Of a stretch of DNA of 64,000 bases, positions 21,893 through 34,948 are shown piece by piece. Under the pieces are notes generated by a model that was not told where the DNA came from, ran no database searches, and saw nothing but the letters and a program-made list of their open reading frames with translations. The stretch's first letter is position 1. Each line of letters begins with the position of its first letter. A program made the translations under genes and the position numbers. This DNA comes from Lepas anatifera (taxonomy: Eukaryota > Arthropoda > Thecostraca > Lepadidae). The stretch is from NCBI GenBank assembly GCA_034440635.1, contig JAOTON010001678.1, positions 62,001-126,000 of the forward strand, read 5' to 3'.

Positions 21893-23465
21893 CCGGTGGG
21901 TGTTCTGTTAGAATTGATGAGCAAATTGGTTTCTGAAAATAGCATTGCTCATACACAGATAATATCCCTTTGATCGGGATTACCGATTCATTATAGCTTA
22001 GCAGATGATAGCGTTACCTCACACACCAGTTTCCATAGGCGTGTTTGCTGTCTCGGCCGTCGGCTGTTGACTCGGGGAGGTGACGGCTGCTCCTCTTATG
22101 ACTGCTGCACCCGCTCGCTGAGCTCTCCTCTGCCATCACGCTTTGGTTTCCTGATTGAGGCTGCCTGTCTGAATACGTATGGCACTTGGCTGGTCGGCCA
22201 GAAACACTCTGTCTTCTGCTAGTCCAGGCTCACGTTCTCGGCTGCTGATATCAAACAGCGAATCCGTCGGAGCAGTTGATGTAGCAGCTCGCTTGCCAAA
22301 CCTGTTTACATGCTTCTTTTTGCCTCTCTTTCTAAAGCCCTCTTAGTTCCTTCAGCACGGCCTGTTTTGCACGTGTAGGCAGTGATACGCTTGCACACAC
22401 ATCCATAACCTCAGTCGTTACCCTGGTAATGCATTCTTCCATAGGAATATGACATTCATCTTTGCTCCGCTCCTCCATGAGTTCAATTATTGTCATAACA
22501 AGGCGCCCTAGGACATACCAAACTCACGGTAAGACTCTATTTTTTTGCAGATATAACCGTCCGTCCATTTTCAATTTTTGAACAGAGGAAACATAAAACT
22601 GAAAGGAAAACATAGCGTAAGCACTCAGACTATGCCGGTACGTGCGTTATCCAATGCAGCCAGTGAAGGGCGCGAAAACGTTGGAAGGCTTATTTTATGA
22701 TTTCATACAACATATTTTCCTCAGTCCTTAAAACCTGGTGAATAATGTAACGTTTGTGAAAAAATGTTCTCATGATGCCAAACCAGTCTAATTTTTCTGC
22801 TAGACCACAACGTTAAGAATTATCAATCCTAGCCGTATACGTAAAACAAATAATTCTCTTCTGGGCCACAAAGGCCTCTAAATATGTCAGAGGAGACTGG
22901 GCTAGAGGTCACTAGCCTCAAAACTGATGCCCTCGCACCTCAGTCAAAGAAGGGTTGCTGCAGAGTCTTTTTTGGCGCAAATACGGAAGAATTCAGTCGA
23001 TTGAGGCATAGGCGGAGGAACTCTCTTTAGTCGGAGGCAAAGTCTAAGTTGGAGGAAGGGGCTTCCCGCGTTGGTGTGGTCTGGTATGATTAGGCATATC
23101 GCTTAAATGTTAATAGAGAAGTTCCAGAATCGGCTCAAACGGGGGTGGGCGGTTTGGAGCTGCTGCCACACTCTGAAAGTCGGGTGCGACAGCCACCACC
23201 ACTGCCCCACGGTTCCTGCGCCTATTGGTAAAGGGCTATGGTAGGGACTTCAGCAGCAGTAGCATGTTTGGGCATGGCATGCTTAAAATACTTGAGAAAT
23301 GTTTCTGTTGTAATGTAACAAAATGTATGAAATGTAACACTGTTCAGTGTTAACAACTTCAGTGCTGCTTGAAAACAGCTATTTAAGTGCGCTTACAAAC
23401 TGAAACGTCTTGGGAAAATATCAGTATATTTCAGCAAGTTACTTGCCGTCCTTATTCTAAGGCCA
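21893..23465. repeat. Right arm of the 4-kb palindrome
   Basis: Reverse complement of 19340-21074 with many substitutions and small indels, and without the GC-rich insert. It also has a short extra stretch near 23305-23345 (aatgtaacaaaatgtatgaa) that the left arm lacks. Confidence 0.88.
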
Positions 23466-25192
23466 AGCTAACTTTTTCCCAAAAACCTTCCTTGTTTTAC
23501 CTGTTTTGCTCAAGTCTAAAATCGGAAAAAGTTTAAAGATAGTGCCTATAATATTTTTACACCAGAGTTATCTACTAAAGACTACATACCTCGTCAACGA
23601 CGGCCCACATTTTGAGGCCTACCATTTTCAGTTATGATGTCCTGGTCCATCGTGTATCATGGGAGAGGTTACAAAATGAGGCTCTTCACAATGAGATCCA
23701 CAAAGTTTCTTTCTGAAAGCTCGTAACATACGAAACTTCACTGCTAGCTTCGCCAATTCAAGGGGGCACCTCAATGGTGGTGCCCCCTTGGTCCGTCCAG
23801 GGCGAGGGGGTGCACAGGGTCCCGGTGCCCCTCCCCGCCCCGTTCAGCCACAATATTTGTGTTACTGTGGCAATCCATTATCAGTAAAATCCATGACTTT
23901 TCATTCAATAATCATAATAATAGTCTGTCATCCATAATTAACACAATCAATGTTAAACCATCATCAGTGTCACTGAGTTAAGTGTAAACGGAGATGTAAT
24001 CGCCACGACAACGTGAGTATCTCTGAGAAAGCAAATCTAATATATAATATGCCTCTCCGGTTTGCATTTACATTTTTGGGTGGTAAGTAAATTTTGACAT
24101 TTGGAAACGCTGTCATTTTATGAAGAGCACGCTACATGTTTTCTTTTCATTACGCGGTTTCGCCTTTAGTATACAGCAAGAGTGCCGCTCGGCCATACTC
24201 ATGAGTTATGAATCCTCTCAAATTCCGTTTTCCAAATACCTCAAAGGTTAATTTCTGGGATCCATCGCAAGCTCTCACAAAACCATATTACAAGCCATAC
24301 GACTACTGGCTGCAGCAGTGCTGTTTGTGGCGGTTTCGAGGAAAAGTCTACAAAGTGGGTGCGATCAAGTTAAAATGACTATTCTGCAAGCTTACAGAAT
24401 AATCATTTCAGTTCGGTTGTACACGTGTGTGCTGGTCATTTGCAAAATTGCACCCGCGACGGAATTGGACACTTAAGTGGGCTGTCTAGGCCCCGTCTGT
24501 GTACTTGCAGTCTTGTGATGTCAGCAGTAGTTGAGCCTGCTCCAGAGGTCGATGGAAGCCGAAGACGAACGTTGGGTGTTGCTGGACAGAAGTGGTGGGA
24601 AAAAGTTGTTGGATGACAATTTGTTTCAAATTAAAAGGGTCCAAAGTTTGATTGTATGGTATTACACAGGCCGAAATGGGCGGAAATTATTGATCGTCTG
24701 CAGACGGAACAAGTATCTATATGTAATGCCATTCCTGACTGTCCCTATATTTATTCCGTCCACATATTTATTAAGTATGTAATATCACATAAAGCCTTTT
24801 TAACACCTGTTCCGGAGAACCCACAATAAGATAGGGAGGGCTGTTGACCTCGGATAGAGCCGCGCGGGTTTGTCCCTACTTCCCCCTCCGCTGGGGTTCC
24901 TTGGTTGAAGTGCTGCTTGGCTAATACATCGGTTACCTGGTTTTACTTGTAAGGACCTTCAATACAACGTAAGCAGGATTGGAAAACCGTTTACCAATTG
25001 TTGTTCAGTGGCTTATATATTTGGATCACTAATTTGCTCAGATTTACGGTGAGCACTAGCGCTAAGGAAGACTTATACCGAAAAAAACTTGAACAACTTT
25101 AATGTAAACCCTATATAGCTGACACTCAATTATGTTTTATTATACTTGGGTATATTTAATTGTACTGCGCTGTAAATATTTGCCCCACGTGG
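23466..25192. other. Intergenic; one strong hairpin
   Basis: No gene recognised. At 23759-23791 tcaagggggcacc and ggtgcccccttgg form a GC-rich hairpin with an 8-base loop, possibly a decayed MITE. The rest is anonymous. Confidence 0.5.
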
Positions 25193-25269
25193 ACCGGGTG
25201 ACAGCTGACTGGTGAGAGGGTGATTTGAGCCGGGTGGCTGTCCCTGTGCCTTAGCCTCGGACGTTAAAC
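25193..25269 (+). repeat. SINE family 1, 3' fragment
   Basis: ctgactggtgagagggtga followed by cctcggacgttaaac matches the tail of 7581-7794; the tRNA-like head is missing. Confidence 0.7.
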
Positions 25270-27626
25270 GTCGAATTTCAAATTGACCCGTCATAGCAGA
25301 AATCTTTCGTTTGATATGTGAGATTAGGTTCTCTGAAACATTTTCCCTGATGCTTTTAATGAAAATTTGACCCCTAAGTCGATATTTCAATTGATTGAGC
25401 AAAGTTTATAAAACATTTAGCCACTGTCACGTATGTGTTGTACAGGGCATAACGCAGACTGGACGACGATAGCATCAGTTGGATTTCTGAATTTTCAAGC
25501 CAGACAAGCTGAGAGCAAAGCACCAATAATCGATGAAATATGACGAGAAAATTGTCCAAGCTGTATGCTTTGGACCAGATGTGGGTGCCGCTACAAACTT
25601 GTTGAAAACATTTCCACTAATTCCGTTACTTTGGCTGGCTGAAGCCGCTGCCACTACTAAATAACTTAGTTGATACTTTTTTTAAATCGGGAAACCGCCT
25701 CTCGCCACTTCGCTACTCCGCTATCACTACGTTTTATCTTTAAGTGCTACCAAAGCGTTGCCAAAAATGTTTCTCGTAGTTCTTATTTGATGATTTTTAA
25801 GAAAAATGTATGTTTATATGCATGGTATTTAGGAAACCGGCAGTTTTATTTCAACAAATATTAACTATTTATGATAAAACAAACTATTTTAACAAACAGC
25901 AAAATCACACCGCAAAACATTGATTCAATCTCTTTGTTTATGGAGAAAAACGTTCTCCCAATTTCAACTTTCTAATTTTTTGGTTGTATCCCTTTGACAG
26001 TTTACCGGTAGCGGTAGCACTTTTGAAACATTCTGAGTTCACTGCCCGCTATTTCACTACTTGCTGGCTATAGAAGCTGCTGCTACCACTACCCAACTAC
26101 CAAGTGAAGAGTTCGAAAGTAGCAGAGCAGCGGATCGGCAGACTTAGGCCCTGTCGTAAACACAGAGTTTTTATCTCTTATATAAGTGATTCAGTATGGG
26201 AGCCCTATTTTCTTATACAACTGTAATTCAAACGAAGATTGCTCATGATCAGATTTTCAATTCTAGCCTGAGTATTGGCATAATGCTGAATATTATCAAA
26301 CTCAAACTTCTATGGAGGCAATGAATGTATAAGGGACGGCTTTCATGTTAGCGATACAAATTCAGTAAGTGTTTTTCAGCCCCCATGTTTATTTTACGAT
26401 ACCCATCGCATCAACTTCTCAAAGTACCATAATGACTATCCTCTACTGATTCAAAATTAGCCCTCTCCCAATTTAGTTGAAATTCACAATATACACTGAA
26501 AACCGGTGGAGAACCCGTAGAGTTCTTGCACTTAACTTGCACCATATCAATAATCGGACAGCAAATTTTAAGACCTGTCAGGGTTCTCAACGAGACTGAT
26601 AGGGGTTCTCATATCGAGACGTGATGCGCTTCTTTATGTTCCTCGGTGAAACGTATTTCATTTCTTCCAGGAGAATTCAAAAAGTTCTTAGCTGTCTTAA
26701 GAATATTCTGTGAGTACCCTTTCCGGTTTTTAGAGTTTTCTAGAATAAGCCGTATCCATCTCTCAAGAAGTAAAAGATTCTCGAAATTTTCACGCTACGT
26801 CTACTCTGAGAACGACTACCTTTCCTCTTGAAGACGTGCTAAGATTCTTTCATATGGTGCTTAAAGGAGGAATACCGCTAGCTTCACGCACATTATCCGC
26901 TTATTCGTAGCACTTAGCAGTTAGGTCTAAGGCCGGATGCCAAGTCACATTTTTATAAGCTCCACTCTTGTGGTGGAGCTAATCAGAAACATGACCTCGT
27001 GTTTTAGTCTCAGCCAAATTGTTAAGCACTTAGAAAAAGCGGATAATTCACACAGAACTGAAGCTGAAAATGGGCATACGTAACCGTGACTTCTTCAAAA
27101 GAATGGGATGCCAAAGAAGTGAAACTGGTGTGGTGAGGCATGGAAAATCACGCCAAAGTTAATACAATGCACTGGTGTTCAATCAAATATTTATAGACTC
27201 TTAAAGATTCACTTGGCGACAAAACAACACAATGCGTTTTCTTTATATTGCAACACAAACGGATCAAAATTGTTATGATGTGGCCTGCAAACAGTGAGGG
27301 CACATGACGTCAGTAGGGAGGTCGAACGCCCCTATAAAGGGAGCATAACTAATAATCAGCCCCTTATGTCTGCAGATAAAAGAAGATATCTTATTCACAA
27401 ACGCACAGGGCTTTGCGTGAGGCCCACTCACGTCCAGCATCTTCTCTAAAAGCTGCTGATCTCCTAGGACTAGGCTGACCTCCTCGATTGTCAGCTTTGA
27501 CGAACCACCAACCCAGCAGTCCCGAGCAGGCTTTTGATGACCGCCACTTGTTCTGCCTCTGAAAAAGGAAATAAGTCTGTTCAAAACACGCGAAAAATGA
27601 ACCAAAACACCCAAACGTTTGAGTTA
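25270..27626. other. Intergenic, nearly featureless
   Basis: AT-rich. A terminus-like cactgaaaaccggtgg at 26494 may be the end of a TA-flanked element, without a partner found. Confidence 0.4.
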
Positions 27627-27762
27627 ATGTGGCAGATCCAAGACTTCATTTGAGAGGGGGGCTTGGTGCCTGCCCCACCAGCACCTCGGACAGCATCCAG
27701 CTATGCATTTCCTATTGGGGCTCGGGCATTTCTAAGGGGCAGGCCTCTTGGATCCGCCACTG
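27627..27762. mobile_element. Short hAT-type MITE, old
   Basis: Ends atgtggcagatccaag and cttggatccgccactg match the family. The flanking 8-mers do not agree. Confidence 0.5.
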
Positions 27763-30700
27763 GTCTGTTCTATTTGTGCATTAAGATGCCGGTTCATAAG
27801 CTATATTTTAGCAGCTTTATTTTAAAGATATATCAGAGAAATATGAGGGATGCATAGACCGATCTATGGGACAGAGACTTTTTAAAGACATTTGCCACCA
27901 CTTCGCCCAACCGACTATCGATGCCCCTGAGAGATCAATGACACTTTCTGAAAGGTCCATGGGGGCCCCCATAAATGTCGCTTCCTTCCCGGGAAGCAAG
28001 AATAAGGGCTATCGCGATCGGATTTGGCGACCAACGGATATATTTGTGTCGCCCCTGGCATTGGCGTCCCCAGGTCTGGATGACGCCCTGAACATGTGTC
28101 TCTCCCTGATCGGCAATTCAAGATCTGCCTATAGACGGATGGACAAACCAACCCTCCCCCTCCTTCCCAAACCCCGCCTCTCACAGGAACACGGTAAAGT
28201 CAACCTAACTGACGTCGCCAGTGGATCCCGTGACCCTTCCTCAAAGCGCAAATCGTATTGTTTTCTTATTCTTCAGAAACACTACGTTTTTGAATTTTTC
28301 CAGGGCTGGCCCCATCCAGACGTTTTGCCAGGTCTGCCACAAAGGTCGGTGGTACCAAAGTCTTGTACAAAGATGCAAATTTTCCATAGGCCAGTAGCCA
28401 CATTTAGTTACCATACACGACAGTTGTTACCAATTAACAAAGTGCCGTCACACTTACCTTAACAAAACAGGCGCCAGATGCTCCACTTCTCAACTCCCGA
28501 AGCTTCCACTGCAAATGAACCATCCGCTGTCGCGTCGTTGTGTTACCATGGCGACGCAGCCCAGCAGCGTCACGCACGCGCACAATCAGCTGAAACCATT
28601 CCCGAGAAGTAGTTTGAGAACGCTATCCCTTCTCTGCGTTCTTTACGAAGAAACTAAAATCGATGTATTTGAGTGCCGGTGCTCGCCTGTTCTCTTGCAT
28701 GGGAACGGTCCCAATGGGTTCTCATCCGAAAGATACGTGGGCTTCTTACACTTTCCCGCCAAAATGCAAAGAACTCAATGAGGTATTGGGATAGAATAAA
28801 GAGACACCACTGGCTTCTAATGGGAGAAGTTTGTGGCAAAGTTCTCCTGAGCGGTTTTGAGTGTATTGTACCGACATGCCTCTTGTACATCACCATATCA
28901 CCGTTGGATCCTTGCAATCACTGAATGAAACAAACAAATCAACAGAAAACATGCCGCAACCAAACAAAAGCAAAAAAGGATTCCGGCTTGTAATAGTGAG
29001 TTAGATATCCACATAGATCTGTTGACATAGTTAGGTCACAGGATATTGCTGAAAACACAGACAATGGTGGAATGGATAATTCCGTGGTCACTTCGATATT
29101 TTGTTCCCAATCCTGAAATTCAGTCAGAATATACCACTGCAACACGCTTAACATATCTTGAAAGATTACGGATGCTGCAACAGTAAAGTCTGAACTTATA
29201 TATTTGAATAGTGTTTGAAATGAAATTAGCCCACACGTAAGAATCATATATGGAAGTACACTTTGTCGTGGATACAAATGATAAAATCTGCAACTCTGTA
29301 CACGTCTTATTGAAAAGAAAGCGAGGAAGACTCCGCGTCAAGTAAATGCATTCACCTGCACACATGGGCTGCCTCAAGACTTAGGCAGCTCATCAATACT
29401 CCTCCTTTGTTATTAGGCTCTTCAGTTACCGAGCTATCAGTTTCAGGAGGCTCGACGCCGCCGCGTCCCCGCATCGATTCACCACCGTCGCTCGTCTTTC
29501 ACTTCGCCCTGTGAATAGTCCTTCTTAATGGGTGGCTCGACAGGCGCAGATCGGCGGGCCGTGTCTTCCAGCGTCACCACAGGTGGGCTTTCAGGGCTCT
29601 CTATGGTGTCCTGTGCTGAAAGGGGCGCTGATACTGCGCTATTCGTTTGTTCTTCATGAGGAGTTTCCGAGTGTTTCAGCGCCTCTCCAGGTAGGCTGCG
29701 TGACCGGGAGGTTCAGCTGTGTGCTTTCTGGAAGTTTTGTTTTATGGATGGACATCTGAACCCTAAATAAAAAGATGCTGCTGGTATTCTGTTTTGTTTG
29801 AAGTTTTGGTATGATGAATATGGATGTTGCCTACATTCAGTTCCTGAAACAACTGAATCCCGATCAGTAGAATTTTTCGGACATTTCTGGTGAAACCATT
29901 CAATAAACGAAGTCGGGGCAAGGATATTCTGAACGAACAAAAAGACAATTTGAAACACGCTTGCCTCTCTCCGCGCACGTTAAAATTTCCGTCCTCATGC
30001 GCACCTCTCCCCTTCTCTCCTTTTCCTATCCCTCTCTCTGCGGGCCGGCCACTCTATATTCACGGCACAACAGAAGGCCGGTCATGCATGATGAAAGCCT
30101 CTGCTGAAGCCATCGCCGGGCCAATCGCTAGAAGTGTGTGACGAGGCCGCGCGAACACCCACCCCGCTGCCGGCGCGATCATCCCGAAGAAGAGGTGCTG
30201 ACTGGGCGGCTCCAGTCTTCCTGAGCAGCTGACGCCGAAATCAGACGCCCTGCTCCTCTGATTGGCAGTGGCGCGACTCGTGGCATAGGGAATAGATAGC
30301 GACTGGAAACGCCGACCCGTCGCTGGAGAGTTCAGGCTCCAGATGAGACCGACGCGGCTGGAAGAGTGCTGGGCGTGAACGACGGGCTAAGTAGAAGATG
30401 CAGTGTGTCATGCAGTGCCTATGAAACGCCACGCTGCCACCAGGCTTCTAAAGTGCATCGAAAACGTTTCGTTTTTCTTTTAAAAAAGAAAACATACTGC
30501 GAACCTCGATACACTTAAACTAAATACGAAAAATACTGGATGTGCAATATTCTACACAGACGCTTAAAATCCTCTGTAAACACTCTCTGAAAAACACGGG
30601 GCATATATATCGAATACATGTATATATGAATCCTATGTATACGAACTTATGTTATTGAATGTATTAGGGACTGATACGCCCGGTTTCTTACGTTTCAAAT

Positions 30701-32819
30701 AGATAAGTAACATTCTGACCAGTTAAGAAACATTCTAACCAGTATAAAAAACTGCATATTCGGCTTGGAAGTTCTATTTTAATTCCTCTGAACCACCCAT
30801 CATCATGTTAAGCATGGTTCATGACAGTCGTAGTGGGAGGTTACCTGTATTCTTTAGGGGAAGGCGGGGGGGTGTTTTGGGGTGCTACACAAGGGTCTGA
30901 CACTCAAATCTCCTATTTTGTCCTCATATGTCAATAAAAACGGTAGCCAAATGACGCAAAATTTGCAAGTGTTGATAAATCCCGGCATATCTAGCAGCTT
31001 AGTACCATAGTAAGAGCAGCAGCTACGCTATAGTTTAAAAGCCAACCTTCTAGGGATGTGTCAGGCAGCGTCCTCTAAGCTCAACCATACATTATTCTAC
31101 TCCGTTCATTGGGGGATTCGTTGGGGACTTTCCTTCTCTCTCGCAATGTCACCTCTAACTTCCTGCTCGCGGTCGGTAAAGTGTCGCGCTGTGCCCGGGC
31201 GCTACCTCGTGCCACCGCCGCCGCTCCCGCCACATTTTCCCGCCAATTGTTCCCGGCGCAACTGCCGCCACGTTTTCCCGCCAATTGTTGCCGCCTTGTG
31301 CTGTTGGGGTGTTTCTTATTCACGTCTCAAGCGCAGTAGCCATCGATCAGTTTCCCGTGGGACGGCGGTGGGGCCGCTCTCTACCGTTCGGACGGCCAGA
31401 TGCAACTTTTAATGGCACCGGTGGGGAAGGGGGAGCCACCCTCGCGTCTGCGCCAGACAGGCCGAGGCGCCACCGGTTTGGGTCGTAAAGTCCTCACTTC
31501 TACCACCAGCAAGGCACCCCTGTGCTTGAAGATAAAATAATCATTTCATTTGGGGAATGAATGCGATGAAACATGTCGGTAAACGTAGCTGGGGCGTAAC
31601 GTACCGGTCGGGGAAGGCTATGACCGTCCATTGCCCAGGCGTTTTGTTTCGGGTTCAACCTAGTCCACGATTGCCTCGGGCCAGCGGGACAGTTGATCAT
31701 CAATTTTTTAGCAATATTGTTTACCTTCCTGGCTTATTTCGTCGCAAAGGAAAACCAACTATGCAGTGCCGCTATTGGGAGTATATTACCAAACTACTAC
31801 GAGACCTGCAGAACCAGGGGTGTCGCCATGAATTTCTTATCATTGGCACCGGATTCCTAGGAGGTTTTCTACCACTGATCCCGAAGGGGGCCTGCACGCT
31901 GAGGTTGGACAGGTGTCCAATGGTTCATCTATAGGAACATCCCGGATGATTATAATAAGGCTTCCAATTAGGTGCCTCCTGTGTCTATTAAGAGGCTTTT
32001 TATGCATACCAGAAGCCTTCAATATAAAAAAGCAGCAGCTATTCATGATACTAAATGCCTCCTCTACCAAAGCTGGGGCCACTATCTGCCATTTGCTTTG
32101 TCGAACGGGTACTCCTGGCCAGCTTAGGAGCCCAGCTTTGAAATAATGAGAAGATTAGTTCTAGTGACTAACTAAGAGTTTTCTATACAATTCAGGAGGC
32201 CTCTTGTATCAACCAAAGGTCCTTCTTTGCTTTTCAGCGTCCTTAAATGTAGCTTAGGTGGGTGCCGATGATGCTGGGGGCTCTCCTGGTCTAATACAAG
32301 TGTGGCTTCCGCACACCACTGGCTTTACTGGACGGGGGCCTTCTTGACATGTTCAGGGGTCTGGCCTTAACATATTGAACGGCCCGTCTCCTGCTGCCAG
32401 CCCAATAGCACCACCCATATTTAAGGGGCCTCCTTTGTTAGCCAGGAAGCCGCCCACACATGTAAGGGCCTGAAATATAGATAGGGTGCGTATCAATGGC
32501 GATGGGGTTGTTTCTGTCCTCAGTGGGACTTTTCGTGCCACAATCTTCATCGGACGGGGCCTCATTGATCTTTTCAGGGACCTTTTTTACCAGTCAGGGT
32601 AGACTTAACAGTACGAGTGCAACACGATTGGTGTAAATACTAAAGGTGTACAATGAAGGGACATCATAGTGGTAGGAGTCCTCTCCATACCGGTCAATGA
32701 CGTGCCAACAGAAAATATGCCTTATGTGTCTGCTAGTAACATATTTATAGCTTATCGGACTGATTTAGCATGTTTCCAACATCAATGTGTTTTCTCAGTT
32801 AAGCGGAAAGGCTTCTAAT
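27763..32819. other. Anonymous 5-kb stretch with GC-rich islands
   Basis: The longest frame (27866-28462, 198 codons, plus strand) has no recognisable domain or hydrophobic pattern. CpG-rich patches at about 29450-29520, 30000-30440 and 31150-31480 could be promoters or first exons of unseen genes, but no exon is supported. Confidence 0.4.
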
Positions 32820-32889
32820 CAGGGGCGTAGCCAAGGGGGAGCGGGAGGGACAGCTGCCCCCCCTTAGCGAAATCCTGGCTACGCCCCTG
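32820..32889. mobile_element. 70-bp hAT-type MITE
   Basis: Ends caggggcgtagccaagg and cctggctacgcccctg, flanked by cttctaat and ctcctaat (7 of 8). The element is almost only its two termini. Confidence 0.8.
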
Positions 32890-32923
32890 CTCCTAATGTG
32901 TTTTTGGAGCCCGCACCCTCATG

Positions 32924-33226
32924 AGCCCTGTTCCAGCTGTCAGCACAGTTTTGTCAGCACCAATCAGCGGGCCGCGTTGCGCCTACGTCACAGGACTGTA
33001 GCCTCTCCCGGGAACTAGTTCTAGGGTTTTACGGGCTGATGGCCTGCTGTTTGTGCTGATGAAAACCGTAAGTGCATGAGTGGCACTCTAATATTTTTAA
33101 TGGTATAAAGGTTTAAGTTCCCTTCGCTTAGCACAAACAAGAGGCGATTATGGCGCTGATATTACTTTTCTGGAGGAGAGGTTAGGGTCCTGCTGACAAA
33201 ACTGTGCTGACAGCTGGAACAGGGCT
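32924..33226. mobile_element. MITE with 36-bp perfect terminal inverted repeats
   Basis: 303 bp, both ends begin AGCCCTGTTCCAGCTGTCAG and continue cacagttttgtcagca, exact reverse complements. The interior has ccaatcagcgggccgcg and tacgtcac, promoter-like motifs. No coding capacity. Confidence 0.88.
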
Positions 33227-33403
33227 ATGGTCCCGTGGTGGAGACAATCTGTGCAGGGCAGCACAACAGTCGGAACATGTGTTGCGGTACAGTCTATTTC
33301 CAAGGGTATATCGTGCGTTAGCTCTCACCGCTATTTTCCAGTCCCCTGCCCCGTCAGCCGCAAACTCTCTGAGGTCGCCGGGCGTCACTTGCATGTACTT
33401 GTT

Positions 33404-33534
33404 AGGGGCCGTTCATAAATCACGTCACGCTTTTTCGATGTGTTTTCGACCTCCTCACCCCCCACGTCACGGCACGTCACGATTCGGCCAACCCCGGGGG
33501 TGACGTAATGTGTGAACAAAAATGACGGCCCTAT
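33404..33534. mobile_element. MITE with GGGCCGTTCATAAAT ends
   Basis: Left end taggggccgttcataaatca then cgtcac; right end gtgacgtaatgtgtgaac through tgacggcccta is its imperfect complement. Such termini with cgtcac cores are widespread in invertebrate genomes. Confidence 0.7.
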
Positions 33535-33719
33535 TTTCTATGGCGTTCCGACCCCCTCCTTTCCACTGGGAGGGGGTGGGGGGTCGGAAGCAATAAAGTT
33601 GTGAAGTTGACATTTGGCTATGTCGGCGTTTGTGCGGCAGACTGAACGGGCTCTGAACAGGGCTCTCCAATGAGGCTGGGTTGTGAAGCAGAGGTCCCGT
33701 TTTCGGGAGTAAATATCCC

Positions 33720-34450
33720 TTCACCCCCGCCGGGTCCGATCCATGAGCCACACTCGACTTCTCGCGAGTGATTCGCAGCCGACTTCAATGAAAACTCGGC
33801 GCTTTGCATGCTTAGATGACTTAGATGACACATTTGACAACTTATGAACGAAAACTGGTGTAAGGTCAGGTCAGGCCAACGAGTTAAGACGTCCTTGCTG
33901 AACATATGTAAGGCGAATTTGTTCTCCGAAATGAAATGGAGTAACCGGAGTGCAAGTTGGCTCCTAGGAATGCTAGATCAAGCTGCATAACATCACTTGA
34001 AAGCTCTTGGAAAGATAAATATGCCTGCTGCCATCCATGTTTAGGTCAGGGCAATAGCAAGGTCATAGATGCCACCGAGGGCCATGATTTTTTACTTTGC
34101 GTTTATAACTTTTGACCGAAACAGAGTGGAGCAATAAATTTGACAGCATAGTAACGAGCATGATCTAAGTATTTTTGAACAATAAGTAGCATGATTTTGA
34201 TAGGGAGTTGTTTGACCTTTGATTAAGAAGCATGTCAGGTACAGGTCAATTAATGACCTTCCAAGGCCAATGTGTACACCATTCTGATTGCTAGGTCAAG
34301 GCAAATACATTGATGGCTTTAGTATTGTTCTAGGATTAATGGTTCCCGAGGTCAAATATATTTCCTGAATCGGCCAAAATTTTAGACGTGTAGGCCCCCG
34401 GTGACATCACGGGTCAACGAATAGGGTCAAAACTTGACTCAACAGTAGGA
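33720..34450. mobile_element. Decayed GGTCA-rich element, relative of 13203-13775
   Basis: Shares aaggtcaggtcagg, acatatgtaaggcga, cttgaaagctcttgg and aggtcagggcaat in order with the intron 4 element. Ends are not resolved. Confidence 0.55.
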
Positions 34451-34501
34451 GTCGGTAGGGCCTTTCATCGCTGTTCCGGGTTTTCCGTATCACTGCCGAT
34501 T

Positions 34502-34948
34502 CTTAAAGGGAATGTGGCACCTTGGTCGAATCCTGAAATTTAGTGTAATTATGGGTACTTTAAGCCGAAAATCATGGAAGCGTCCATGATTTCTCTGAAA
34601 AATGTTCAATAAGCCCAATATTTTGATTTTTAAAATGCGCCTCTAGGGAAAAAATAAACGTCTTCCTGTGGATGGTGTCTTGATCTGGCAACCACTACAA
34701 TATTCAAAAGGCTTCAAAGGCTTTGATTGGCTGATACTCACCATGGCGTCAGCATATGTCGTCACACCAACAGCTGACAACTGTGGCCTGCTTCTGAGGG
34801 TACATTTCAGGCAGGTTTTTAGCTTTTACCTACATAAGCTTTGAGTTTCAAGGCAAATGATATATTGAGTACCGCGTTTTCCGACTTGCTTTACAACTTG
34901 GCTATCTCAGGTAAAGTCGCGTTCTAAGGGTGCCACATTCCCTTTAAG
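34502..34948. mobile_element. MITE, family A copy 2
   Basis: Same ends and interior as 441-904, same orientation. Both ends cttaaagggaatgtggcac are intact here. Confidence 0.78.

Noticed and set aside
27866..28462. 198-codon plus-strand ORF as a gene
   Set aside because: No domain, no splice or promoter context, and a competing antisense frame; nothing supports it beyond length.
32960..32995. CCAAT plus CRE-like promoter of a local gene
   Set aside because: It lies within a MITE with perfect 36-bp inverted ends and no exon follows.
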